Origin: a virus
Direction: 5' to 3' (one strand)
IMG/VR virus record: IMGVR_UViG_3300031578_000445
Span: 1 to 20,008 of that record
DNA length: 20,008 bases
Shown: piece by piece, positions 7,521 to 14,655 of the stretch
How the letters are laid out: every line of letters starts with the position of its first letter
How positions within the stretch are numbered: position 1 is the stretch's first letter
The notes under the pieces: generated by a model
The model's input: only the letters and a program-made list of their open reading frames with translations
What the model was told of the DNA's origin: nothing
The model's database searches: none
Translations under genes and position numbers: made by a program

Positions 7521-7967
7521 CTAAATTTCGCTTTCGTCACGTAACCGGATAGCGACAAATTCCAGATCCTCCCCCACGACACCCCGTGCGTCAATTGTCC
7601 AAGAGTGCGAAGTGACTTTCACTTGCTCTAACGTCGCGAAAATCTTACTAGTTTTCGTGTCTTCGATTGTCGCTACTAGGTCACCGCTCACGAGAATATT
7701 TTCGAGATGTTCTTCTGTGTTACCGCCAGTCTCGGGGAAAAATCCGAGCGTCTTTACTGTCTCGCCGATGATCCGAAACATGGACGCCGTGAATTGCACA
7801 CGGTATGCGATGGGCACATATTCTTCCACCTCGATGTTGTCCAAAACTTCGATCGGGAATTGTTCGATTTGCTCAGTAACCGCAACGTTTCTCGCGTAGC
7901 CCACCTTTACACCGTTTATGGAAAAGCGCGCCCGCGCTCCGGTGAATAGTCTTCCTTTTTCGGCCAT
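7521..7967 (-). CDS. Tail tube protein
   Basis: A 148-residue protein starting at ATG 7967, with GAGGT upstream and a 12-base gap from the sheath stop. The sequence is rich in beta strands: ARARFSINGVKVGYARNVAV near the start, then IEVLDNIEVEEYVPIAYRVQ and FTASMF, and DLVATIEDTKTSKIFATLEQ later. Its end (WTIDARGVVGEDLEFVAIRL) is typical of the tube fold. Tube subunits stack as hexameric rings around the tape measure protein and form the channel for DNA. Length matches small myovirus tube proteins. Being immediately downstream of the sheath and upstream of the chaperones is the standard position. A terminator follows it. Confidence 0.85.
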   Translation of the reverse strand: MAEKGRLFTGARARFSINGVKVGYARNVAVTEQIEQFPIEVLDNIEVEEYVPIAYRVQFTASMFRIIGETVKTLGFFPETGGNTEEHLENILVSGDLVATIEDTKTSKIFATLEQVKVTSHSWTIDARGVVGEDLEFVAIRLRDESEI

Positions 7968-7979
7968 GGTTTTACCTCA

Positions 7980-10292
7980 CTATTCCGCGCTTTGTGGAAT
8001 TGTTACAAGATGAATTGTGTTTTTTACGAAATTTATTGGGAGTACTGGCGCGATCTCGACTGACACTTCGAGAATATCAACAAGCAATTCAACGTCCAAA
8101 CTTCTCGATGCAACGATAACCCCCGCGTCTTTGAGCAATCCCAACGTACCAACGGCAACACCTTTTGCCGCGTTTATCGTGCCAGCAAAGCCACGCTTGC
8201 CCACTGCCGTTTCCATGTTATTCCTGAAGGTATAACATGCAAAATTCACGGCCTCATTAACTGAACCTTCTGTGAATGACAGGTTAGAGGTACTTAAGTG
8301 AGTAGTTACATTTCGTACTACTCGACGGCCGACCCCGTCGATGTTTTCGAGAAAGCACAATCCCGCTTGGATCATTTCTTCCGCATCATCTGTTGGGTTC
8401 CACGTTGCCGATTGGCGCAAAGCGAGGACGTTTGCATACTTGTTAGTAAGGGAAGTTCCAACGACGCTTCCGGCTTGCATACCCGCCATTACCGCCGCCG
8501 TGAAATATGAGGCAAACTCTTGCCTCTCCCCTGCGGTATTGTATCGCTCGCACGCTTGCGCGAACGCTCGAACGTGTCTCGAATTGAGAGCAATAATTTG
8601 CGTTTTTGCTTCCGTCTTTGTGGGTACATCCGTCAAACCGGTATTCTGTAACCCGATGAAACCGTCTCGCTCACTTCGCCCAATCCCGCACATATAAGCG
8701 CAATGTGCTTCGAGTGCCGCATGGACAGCAGGATCCGCTGACAACACAACAACTGTGTTTACCCGCACCTTTTTCAGCAGGTTTAGGCCCGTCTGCCAAT
8801 TGCCGAACGCGGTAGTGCCCTCACTCCCACCGGACAAAAACGTGGGTGCCGTGGTATTGCTGGGCGCACCGCCGATTGCGCCTGACGCTTTTGCGGCCGT
8901 GACGTATTGGGAATTGTTATTCACCCAATTGATCATAGTCCACAAATCCGCGTAGTACGCGGGGTTAGCTGGGGATAGACAGCTAACCGCTCCCCCTGCA
9001 CCCGTGGTCACGTCCAGGTTAGCGGGGGATAACGTGGTTAAGCCTGTTACCAACGTGCAAACAAACCCGCCCGTGGAAGCCACGTAGCGTGCGTTGTAGT
9101 AGTCGGCAACTTTCTGCAAAGTGTTTTGAACCGCTGCGTTTGCCCTGGCCGATTCCGCGCTGAAAGTGAGCGTGCGTGCCGCTTCTACGTCACCCAAGGC
9201 GATGAATGTAATCTCGGAAAAATTCCCAGTACCAACGACGTCCACCGCCCCGGTAAGGGTGAATTTTTCTAGCTGCGCGGCCCCCGTGGCGCTGTAGCCG
9301 GCGACAACCAGGATCTTGGTAGTAGCGCCATCGGCGACGACGGTTAGCGCCGAATTGCTTAGGTACATCGCGACGCCTACCGCTAAACCCTTTGTTGTGT
9401 TCGCTCCCGCCGCAATCGTGAGAATGGTTGCTGGCACCGTGTCTGCTACCGTAACAATCCCCGTCGTGGTGCCGATAACCCGCGCACCATACACTTTGGA
9501 AAAAGTCAGTAGCCCGGAAACCGTGGCCGTTCCATTCAGATTGATTGTTTCTTTTTGCGCGGCCCCGGTTGCGTCCAAACCGTAAATCACAACTTGCTGG
9601 GTCGTGTCCGCAACTTCCGCGCTGGCTACGGTTACCAGGGAGTTTCCAGCCATTTGTAGCGTGATGGCGCTATCAAGTCCGGCGATAGCTCGAGTAGCAT
9701 TGGTTACGACGTGGCCACCGGATTCTACTTCCGAAGTAATCGCATCCCACCCGCCCGTGGGTTTTACGTATTTGAGATTGAACATGATGTCGCCGCCCAA
9801 ATCGTCTACCGTTTCCAATGTGTCTTCGAACGTGATTGAAAGCAGTTTTCCTTGGGATGTCCCCGTTGCTACGGCCACATTGATCTGCGACGTGAACGCG
9901 CCGTAATCCTTTGACGTGAAAGTGATTGAATCCGCATACGCGTTCGCCAACGTGGCCGCGCTTTGAACGGCCGGATTGACTTTCATCGGGATTACTTGCT
10001 GCGCGCCGCCCAAAATATCGGGATCTCGGCCTGGCGCGAAAAGCATATCCGCCACCTCGCGCAAGTCACCGCTTCGAAATAGCGTGCGCGCTTGCTCGGG
10101 CTTCGTGACGCGCATGAACTCGGCCGGTTCAGTCATCGCGGTAACCGGGATACCGCCTTCGCCGGTACCCAATACACCCACGATCCCCGTTGCGCCTAAT
10201 CCAACCGATTCGAGCCCGGAAGCATCCAACTCAGAATACGAACCGGGCCTACTGATCGTTTTTCCGTTAAAGAAAATTGTGCTGCTTGCCAT
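7980..10292 (-). CDS. Contractile tail sheath protein with a large internal insertion
   Basis: A 770-residue protein starting at ATG 10292 behind a strong AAGGAG. The N-terminus (ISRPGSYSELDASGLESVGL, then GATGIVGVLGTGEGG) matches the usual opening of sheath proteins. The conserved C-terminal core runs from about residue 500: VVVLSADPAVHAALEAHC, HVRAFAQACERYN, then FLENIDGVGRRVVRNVTTHL and a terminal beta strand (IAPVLPINFVKNTIHLVTIP) that would join neighbouring subunits. Many sheath proteins are 400-500 residues long, so this one carries about 270 extra. Much of the excess is a beta-rich, Thr/Val/Gly-rich insertion at about 200-375 containing two related repeats. Such insertions sit on the outer surface in known sheaths. 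Order sheath then tube is canonical. Confidence 0.9.
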   Translation of the reverse strand: MASSTIFFNGKTISRPGSYSELDASGLESVGLGATGIVGVLGTGEGGIPVTAMTEPAEFMRVTKPEQARTLFRSGDLREVADMLFAPGRDPDILGGAQQVIPMKVNPAVQSAATLANAYADSITFTSKDYGAFTSQINVAVATGTSQGKLLSITFEDTLETVDDLGGDIMFNLKYVKPTGGWDAITSEVESGGHVVTNATRAIAGLDSAITLQMAGNSLVTVASAEVADTTQQVVIYGLDATGAAQKETINLNGTATVSGLLTFSKVYGARVIGTTTGIVTVADTVPATILTIAAGANTTKGLAVGVAMYLSNSALTVVADGATTKILVVAGYSATGAAQLEKFTLTGAVDVVGTGNFSEITFIALGDVEAARTLTFSAESARANAAVQNTLQKVADYYNARYVASTGGFVCTLVTGLTTLSPANLDVTTGAGGAVSCLSPANPAYYADLWTMINWVNNNSQYVTAAKASGAIGGAPSNTTAPTFLSGGSEGTTAFGNWQTGLNLLKKVRVNTVVVLSADPAVHAALEAHCAYMCGIGRSERDGFIGLQNTGLTDVPTKTEAKTQIIALNSRHVRAFAQACERYNTAGERQEFASYFTAAVMAGMQAGSVVGTSLTNKYANVLALRQSATWNPTDDAEEMIQAGLCFLENIDGVGRRVVRNVTTHLSTSNLSFTEGSVNEAVNFACYTFRNNMETAVGKRGFAGTINAAKGVAVGTLGLLKDAGVIVASRSLDVELLVDILEVSVEIAPVLPINFVKNTIHLVTIPQSAE
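9192..9611 (-). repeat. Duplicated beta-rich repeat inside the sheath gene
   Basis: Two copies are visible at the protein level: residues 228-275 (VVIYGLDATGAAQKETINLN and onwards) and residues 316-367 (ILVVAGYSATGAAQLEKFTL and onwards). They share ATGAAQ, the following E and L, a Gly, and an F-S pair at the same spacing. The roughly 40-residue piece between them is also beta-like. This suggests an internal duplication of an Ig-like or related all-beta module inserted into the sheath. The similarity is seen directly; fold and origin are inferred. Confidence 0.6.
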
Positions 10293-10306
10293 TGATTTGC
10301 TCCTTG

Positions 10307-10322
10307 CCTACTACGTAGTAGG
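10307..10322. repeat. Perfect 16-bp palindrome at the end of the gene before the sheath
   Basis: CCTACTACGTAGTAGG equals its own reverse complement. It contains the TAG stop of the preceding gene and ends two bases before the AAGGAG of the sheath. In RNA its two halves are fully complementary, but with no loop bases a hairpin would lose two central pairs. It might influence sheath translation, mark an RNA processing point or bind a protein as DNA. It has no T-run, so it is not a terminator. Confidence 0.5.
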
Positions 10323-10622
10323 TCGGTTCATAAAATCGTTGAATGCTTTACGCCACTCCAGAATCGTTAGAGGCCCCAAACCGCATATCTTGGCGTAATG
10401 CTTAAAGCCCGCTAATTGATCCCATTTCTTTCCAGAAGTTTGAACAAACACTTTTAACGATACAACGGGTTGGACCGGTTCAGTTGAAACGATAACCGGT
10501 TTTATAATTTCCGTTATCTCGCTATTTTCTTTATTTATGGTAACAGGCTTTGCTGTTTCCGAAATCACATCGATTTCTTTTTCAGTCAACGAATCACCAA
10601 TTGTTTTCGATTTCTTACTCAT
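10311..10622 (-). CDS. Small conserved-looking protein upstream of the sheath, function unknown
   Basis: A 103-residue protein with ATG at 10622, overlapping the end of the preceding gene by 8 bases. The first half is low-complexity and rich in Lys, Glu, Ile, Thr and Val (EITEIIKPVIVSTEPVQPVV), probably disordered. The second half is compact and helical: WDQLAGFKHYAKICGLGPLT followed by EWRKAFNDFMNRPT. Aromatic and hydrophobic spacing suggests a small helical domain. I do not recognise the family with certainty, though a helical EW..F..F module is often seen in short phage proteins encoded near tail genes. It may be a tail assembly factor or minor virion protein. No enzyme motif is present. 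Confidence 0.65.
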   Translation of the reverse strand: MSKKSKTIGDSLTEKEIDVISETAKPVTINKENSEITEIIKPVIVSTEPVQPVVSLKVFVQTSGKKWDQLAGFKHYAKICGLGPLTILEWRKAFNDFMNRPTT

Positions 10623-11286
10623 CGTTCCCCACTCCGTACGTCGTTACGTTTGTTCTAACTTCTCCAACATCGCTTGAACTCCCACTACTGTCAACGTATA
10701 TGCCACCAATACGAAAGGCCTTAGAAAGCCTTGTATCTCGATCAATAATTTGCATTTCGCGTTGACAAGTAAAAGTCAATTGTCGGCCAAATAAATGCTC
10801 TGGCATATACTTAGGATCTGGCGCTAAATCGCCACCGGAAAGCGAGAATTCAAAACAACCGTCGTCTACTAATACCGGTAATCCACCAAGGATAATTAAT
10901 TTCGCTATCTCGTAATAGTACACGGTAATATCGGGATGATCGGTATAAATCAAAAAATTGTAAGTATGCGTCCAAATTGTACTGGATATATCCGAATGCA
11001 AATAAGGATCGTCTTCGTCCATAACTTGGCCCGCGTCATCGCCTAAAAATGATTCAGATTCCCCTTCGTTGGCTAATACAATTGCTATTAATGGGAAATC
11101 AGAATCTTTTCGAGCGTACCCGTTAATTACTTCGGGAGTATGCGCTAAATAATATTCCTTTATCGCGGATACCTCGGCGTCCTGTAATACGAAATTACGG
11201 TCGAACAAATCATCTAATAACGTAATGTCGTTATGAATTATTTGGATGCCCGAAGTTAAAATGGAATGTAGTAATCTATGGATCAT
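10615..11286 (-). CDS. Tail terminator / tail completion protein candidate
   Basis: A 223-residue protein starting at ATG 11286, sharing ATGA with the stop of the neck gene. The N-terminal helix (MIHRLLHSILTSGIQIIHND) is followed by alternating strands and helices. Residues 60-95 include DFPLIAIVLANEGESESFLG, and residues 98-130 include STIWTHTYNFLIYTDHPDIT and the helix VYYYEIAKLIILGG. This pattern, an N-terminal helix followed by reported values and an edge strand, is typical of tail terminators and tail completion proteins that cap the tube at the neck. Position between a gp10-like neck protein and the sheath supports this. The acidic insert around residues 75-95 is distinctive. The call is based on context plus fold impression. 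Confidence 0.65.
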   Translation of the reverse strand: MIHRLLHSILTSGIQIIHNDITLLDDLFDRNFVLQDAEVSAIKEYYLAHTPEVINGYARKDSDFPLIAIVLANEGESESFLGDDAGQVMDEDDPYLHSDISSTIWTHTYNFLIYTDHPDITVYYYEIAKLIILGGLPVLVDDGCFEFSLSGGDLAPDPKYMPEHLFGRQLTFTCQREMQIIDRDTRLSKAFRIGGIYVDSSGSSSDVGEVRTNVTTYGVGNDE

Positions 11287-12125
11287 GCTTCACTCTCTAA
11301 AAACGCCGATAATGCCATCGGCGCTACTTTTTGCACGTACGCCGCCACTTGTTCCGCGTAATGCCTCGCCTCTATCGGTTTCCTTATCCAACTAGAGGGA
11401 TCCCCTCCCGTCGTCGAAATCGTTCGAAATGTTGTGTATTGGCCTTGCTGGGCTTTCGCGTACACCGTTGTTTGTCGCACCATACCCTGGTAAATATCGG
11501 TTTTATGATGGGGCTTAAGCAATGGGACCATTCTTTGTTGTGGCCCCGTCACCGTCCCGTACGTACGTAAATTTTCCGTATTCAGCCGGTCACCCCACGT
11601 TGTTTTCCCGTAGGGATTACTTGTTGTCGCTTTCAGTTGCAACGCGGCCTTGTACACTTCCCTTCCCAAGTTGCCAGCACTTCTTACTGCGTCGTGGCCC
11701 GCGTAGGCCGAGCCCATGGCCTGGCCTACAACGTCCCCCGTCCCCGGCGTAGAATGCCTGAAAGGAATTGCGCGATAATACCCACCCTTTGCATTCCTGT
11801 GCTTTCCCCGTTCCCCCATGGGGGCCACCGGCACGTTAGGCCCTAGTAGGAATTTTCGCATATCCACTTGTGGCGCGCCGTCTTCCAACATGTGAGCCAT
11901 TTCCCCCACCAAAGAAATCACGGCCGTGTTTTGCGTGTATTTAACCTCTTGGATTCCGTCGATGTACGCTTTTTTAAGATGGGATTTGTCTTTTGATGCT
12001 AATTGAATCCACTTATGACGGGCTCCGGCCGCGACGTCCTGCACGACTGAACGCAATACTGCGGGGTTTAGCTTCGCGAATACTTCGGGGGGGATCAACA
12101 TTTCCATGTTTCGCACTATGATCAT
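11283..12125 (-). CDS. Neck / tail completion protein, HK97 gp10-like
   Basis: A 280-residue protein from ATG 12125, which shares ATGA with the stop of the preceding gene; a second ATG at codon 7 is also possible. Residues about 20-110 show the pattern of HK97 gp10-like proteins: a helix with AAGARHKWIQLASKD, then KKAYIDGIQEV, a strand with NTAVISLVGEMAHMLEDGAP, and VDMRKFLLG. The remaining 170 residues, rich in Gly, Thr and Gln, are longer than the family usually has. A late helix (EARHYAEQVAAYVQKVAPMA) ends the protein. Such proteins bridge head and tail and are encoded between head closure and tail terminator, as here. Its exact counterpart in model phages cannot be set from sequence alone. 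Confidence 0.75.
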   Translation of the reverse strand: MIIVRNMEMLIPPEVFAKLNPAVLRSVVQDVAAGARHKWIQLASKDKSHLKKAYIDGIQEVKYTQNTAVISLVGEMAHMLEDGAPQVDMRKFLLGPNVPVAPMGERGKHRNAKGGYYRAIPFRHSTPGTGDVVGQAMGSAYAGHDAVRSAGNLGREVYKAALQLKATTSNPYGKTTWGDRLNTENLRTYGTVTGPQQRMVPLLKPHHKTDIYQGMVRQTTVYAKAQQGQYTTFRTISTTGGDPSSWIRKPIEARHYAEQVAAYVQKVAPMALSAFLESEA

Positions 12126-12943
12126 GATGTCACTTCCGGCAAAAATTCGTACCGTACCAACGCTTGCACGGGCAAAAACCGTGGATCCCCTGTGGGTGAT
12201 TTTGGATTAGGATTTTTGAATTTATTCAACGTCACTCGCGCCGCGTGCGGATGTTCCACAACCAACCATGTCGGATGACACAAATAATGAATAGCCAACC
12301 GCGTGCCCGACGCGGGCATACTGGAGGGAAACCATTTTATTTTGCCTTGATACAATTCAAAATGGACGTCCGCCTTGTATACCAGTGCTTCCGAACGCAC
12401 GTAATTAGCGCCCGTAATTTTGTAACGCGCTTCTAAAAATTCCGTCCCCGTGGCCTCCACTATTTCAGAAAAAACAATTTCCGCATCCAACGCCGTTATT
12501 TTGTCATAATATCCTAGCTTATTTTCCCGCCTCACCGTGACATTCATTAGGCCCGGTGTTCGCCTCATAATTACATCATAGGGATCCGGCTGGGTTTGCG
12601 CGCCCGTTACAATACCGCGAATAACCATACCGTTATTGTCTTCTACAATGGCTTGCTGCAAACCATCTAAACCATAATCGCTTAGGTCTTGTGTTTCTGG
12701 AGCCCCGAAATAAAGCCAACCCGAACCCCTGCACAATGCGCAATTTGGATCCGGTTGCTCGGTTTGTGCAACAACTGGCGCGCACGGGCACAAGGCCGCA
12801 CGCTCCCACGAAAGCAAATAGCCTTTGGTTTCTATCGCCAGATCAAACTGACTGACTTTAAAGTCAACCCGCTGCCCGGTTTGTTTTAACCCCGTGGGGA
12901 TTCCTAATACTGGAAAATCAGGCATCGTAATTGTTCCTGCCAT
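12122..12943 (-). CDS. Head-closure candidate with CxC...CxxC cysteine cluster
   Basis: A 273-residue protein starting at ATG 12943. Cys52, Cys54, Cys68 and Cys71 form CPC followed 13 residues later by CALC, within QPDPNCALCRGSGWLYFG. This looks like a zinc-binding knuckle of the kind I recall in phage structural proteins encoded between the adaptor and neck genes. The rest is beta-rich (IRGIVTGAQTQPDPYDVIMR, VRRENKLGYYDKITALDAEI and WLVVEHPHAARVTLNKFKNP). No hydrolase motif is evident. Gene order, after the head-tail adaptor and before a gp10-like protein, points to a head-closure or neck role. Zinc binding is inferred from the cysteines; structural function is inferred from position. Confidence 0.65.
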   Translation of the reverse strand: MAGTITMPDFPVLGIPTGLKQTGQRVDFKVSQFDLAIETKGYLLSWERAALCPCAPVVAQTEQPDPNCALCRGSGWLYFGAPETQDLSDYGLDGLQQAIVEDNNGMVIRGIVTGAQTQPDPYDVIMRRTPGLMNVTVRRENKLGYYDKITALDAEIVFSEIVEATGTEFLEARYKITGANYVRSEALVYKADVHFELYQGKIKWFPSSMPASGTRLAIHYLCHPTWLVVEHPHAARVTLNKFKNPNPKSPTGDPRFLPVQALVRYEFLPEVTS

Positions 12944-12951
12944 TGTTACCC

Positions 12952-13974
12952 CTAGCCGATAGCAAACCCTACGCCCGTGAAGTGTCGGCGTAACGTTGGT
13001 AAAACGTCCTTCAATTCCATTTTGTATTGTAACAAACGTGCCCCAAAACCTGCATTGGTCGCCGAAGAAGTTGTGTTATATCCTTGACTTAGGCCATCTA
13101 TGCTCAAATTTTGAGAGGCGATACCGGCCCCACCAAGTAGGTCACCGGCGATGTTCAACGGGCCGAAGGAAGCGACCTTCCCTACAGCGTCCCTCAAAAT
13201 GTCGGGTACCTCACCCGTCGCGAAACCCGCCGTGTAATCCACGCGGAATACGTCCGGGATATGCCTATGCCTACCGTAGACAAACGGTAACCACGCGCCC
13301 CCTGCGCCCATGAGAATCATTCCCGCGCTGCCCGTCCCCGGAATTATGTTTACTTGCCCTGAATCTTTTTGTACATGTATCCAATCACGATCAAACTCTT
13401 GTACAACTTGTTCCCCTGGTAAAACCATGCTCACGGATTCAACGTCAATTACGGGATGCTCTTTCAATTTGAGCCACATATACTTGTCGTAATCTTCCCG
13501 GTAAAAATCGTGTCGTTCGTCTGTTATTGATTTTGCCCGAATAGCCATATTCAACTTGATCTCTAACCAACTCACCGCCGACTTAATAAACCATTGGTAT
13601 AAAGTGTCTGGGTATTCGGTACCTGTATCGTCTGTCAAATCCAGGCCGAACAAATAATTTATTTTCAATTCGCTGACTGAAACGATGTCGAGCGCGGCGT
13701 CCCCCTCGCCTTGTTGTGCATCCGATTTCGAAGACTCGAGCCCCGAAACCGTATGGTAGTAGCTCGACTTGTAATAATAATCAGCGTCCCCCGCCTCGTC
13801 AGTGAAATCGTAAACAACGTGGCCCGCTTCCAACGGGATGCGGGTTGCTACGTCTGTAATCTCCGCATACACACCCGTTAATCCCGTTGTGCTTCGGTAC
13901 ACCTTGATGTGAGTAAACGTAGCCCGCACCGCATCCAAATTACCTACAACTAATTTTAGCGTGATTACGCTCAT
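12952..13974 (-). CDS. Head-tail adaptor-like protein with FN3-like N-terminal domain
   Basis: A 340-residue protein from ATG 13974, with GAGGGG upstream. Residues about 15-90 look like a fibronectin type III or related beta-sandwich: FTHIKVYRSTTGLTGVYAEI, VVYDFTDEAG, then DYYYKSSYYHTVSGLESSKS. From about residue 100 the sequence is helical and mixed, with LYQWFIKSAVSWLEIKLNMA, DERHDFYREDYDKYMWLKLK and HPVIDVESVSMVLPG; this resembles gp6-like head-tail connector proteins that bind the portal. The C-terminus (LSIDGLSQGYNTTSSATNAG, then helix and LPTLRRHFTG) is a tail I associate with this phage group. It probably forms the ring below the portal, with the FN3-like domain outward. Confidence 0.7.
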   Translation of the reverse strand: MSVITLKLVVGNLDAVRATFTHIKVYRSTTGLTGVYAEITDVATRIPLEAGHVVYDFTDEAGDADYYYKSSYYHTVSGLESSKSDAQQGEGDAALDIVSVSELKINYLFGLDLTDDTGTEYPDTLYQWFIKSAVSWLEIKLNMAIRAKSITDERHDFYREDYDKYMWLKLKEHPVIDVESVSMVLPGEQVVQEFDRDWIHVQKDSGQVNIIPGTGSAGMILMGAGGAWLPFVYGRHRHIPDVFRVDYTAGFATGEVPDILRDAVGKVASFGPLNIAGDLLGGAGIASQNLSIDGLSQGYNTTSSATNAGFGARLLQYKMELKDVLPTLRRHFTGVGFAIG

Positions 13975-13977
13975 AGT

Positions 13978-14412
13978 TTACCCCTCTTCCGGTGTAATGA
14001 TCACGGGCTTTAATCTATCCGCTATCATCGATAAACGCAATTCGTCGGCCGTGAGGCTTGGATCAAGATTATCCATTGCCAGCCCCGGTCTATGCTCTTC
14101 ACTATTTGTTGTGGGTTTTGTTATCGTTATCCGTGGGGGTTCTGGGCATCCCCCATCGGCACCGCCGCCCGTAGCCACGTCGGATTTGTATTCCACCTCG
14201 AGGGAATCCCCGATAAGAAGCGCTTCTTTGAGAATTACAGTGCGTGGGGCTTGCGGCGTGAAACCGTCGTCTAGGTCACGCACCTTCAACCGTCCGTTGA
14301 CGAATATGTTAACCGAACCAATATCAAAATCAAATGAAGTCACGTACACCGTGTTGACTCCGTTTATCGCGCCCGTGAGCGTATCCCCCGCTGTTTCCTT
14401 GAGTCTAATCAT
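13978..14412 (-). CDS. Small structural protein, paralogue of its upstream neighbour
   Basis: A 144-residue protein whose ATG shares ATGA with the stop of the preceding gene. Residues 1-75 align with the whole of the 80-residue neighbour: both begin M-hydrophobic-R, and they share VNG/QNG, DDGFT, E..L.GD.L and VEY. This is the small beta-rich module seen in phage fibre and decoration proteins (a strand, an NG turn, a T.tF strand and a GD.l.VeY strand). After residue 78 come a Gly-rich linker (GGGADGG), a Pro/Thr-rich stretch and a helical tail ending in VIITPEEG, absent from the neighbour. A surface or accessory virion protein is likely; the exact place is unknown. Confidence 0.65.
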   Translation of the reverse strand: MIRLKETAGDTLTGAINGVNTVYVTSFDFDIGSVNIFVNGRLKVRDLDDGFTPQAPRTVILKEALLIGDSLEVEYKSDVATGGGADGGCPEPPRITITKPTTNSEEHRPGLAMDNLDPSLTADELRLSMIADRLKPVIITPEEG

Positions 14413-14651
14413 ACCAACCGCTCGTACTCCACTTGTAAAGTGTCACCGTATAATGGTGGTTCACTAAAACGGATCGTCGTTCCCCCTAATTCAGTGAAAC
14501 CATCATCCCAATGTTGAATCAAACGAATCCCATTTTGCCAGACTGAAACCGTATTGCTTTTGTACGCTTCCGATGTATGAAAATCGACGATAATACTATC
14601 AGGCTCGGGCGTGAGCGTTTCTTTTACCGTGTTTCGCGATACCCTTAGCAT
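14409..14651 (-). CDS. Small beta-rich structural protein, paralogue of the next gene
   Basis: An 80-residue protein starting at ATG 14651 with AGAGGGG upstream. It contains one compact beta module: VSVWQNGIRLIQHWDDGFTE, then GTTIRFSEPPLYGDTLQVEY. About 16 of 46 aligned residues match the following protein, so the pair arose by duplication. The NG turn followed by a GDTL.VEY strand is a familiar signature in phage fibre-associated and virion surface proteins. It has no signal peptide or membrane span. Position between the membrane coiled-coil gene and the neck genes does not fix its role. Confidence 0.65.
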   Translation of the reverse strand: MLRVSRNTVKETLTPEPDSIIVDFHTSEAYKSNTVSVWQNGIRLIQHWDDGFTELGGTTIRFSEPPLYGDTLQVEYERLV

Positions 14652-14655
14652 TACG

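Noticed and set aside
8963-8988. 8-bp inverted repeat (GGTTAGCT ... AGCTAACC) in the sheath gene, as a terminator
   Set aside because: It lies deep inside coding sequence and has no T-run on either side.
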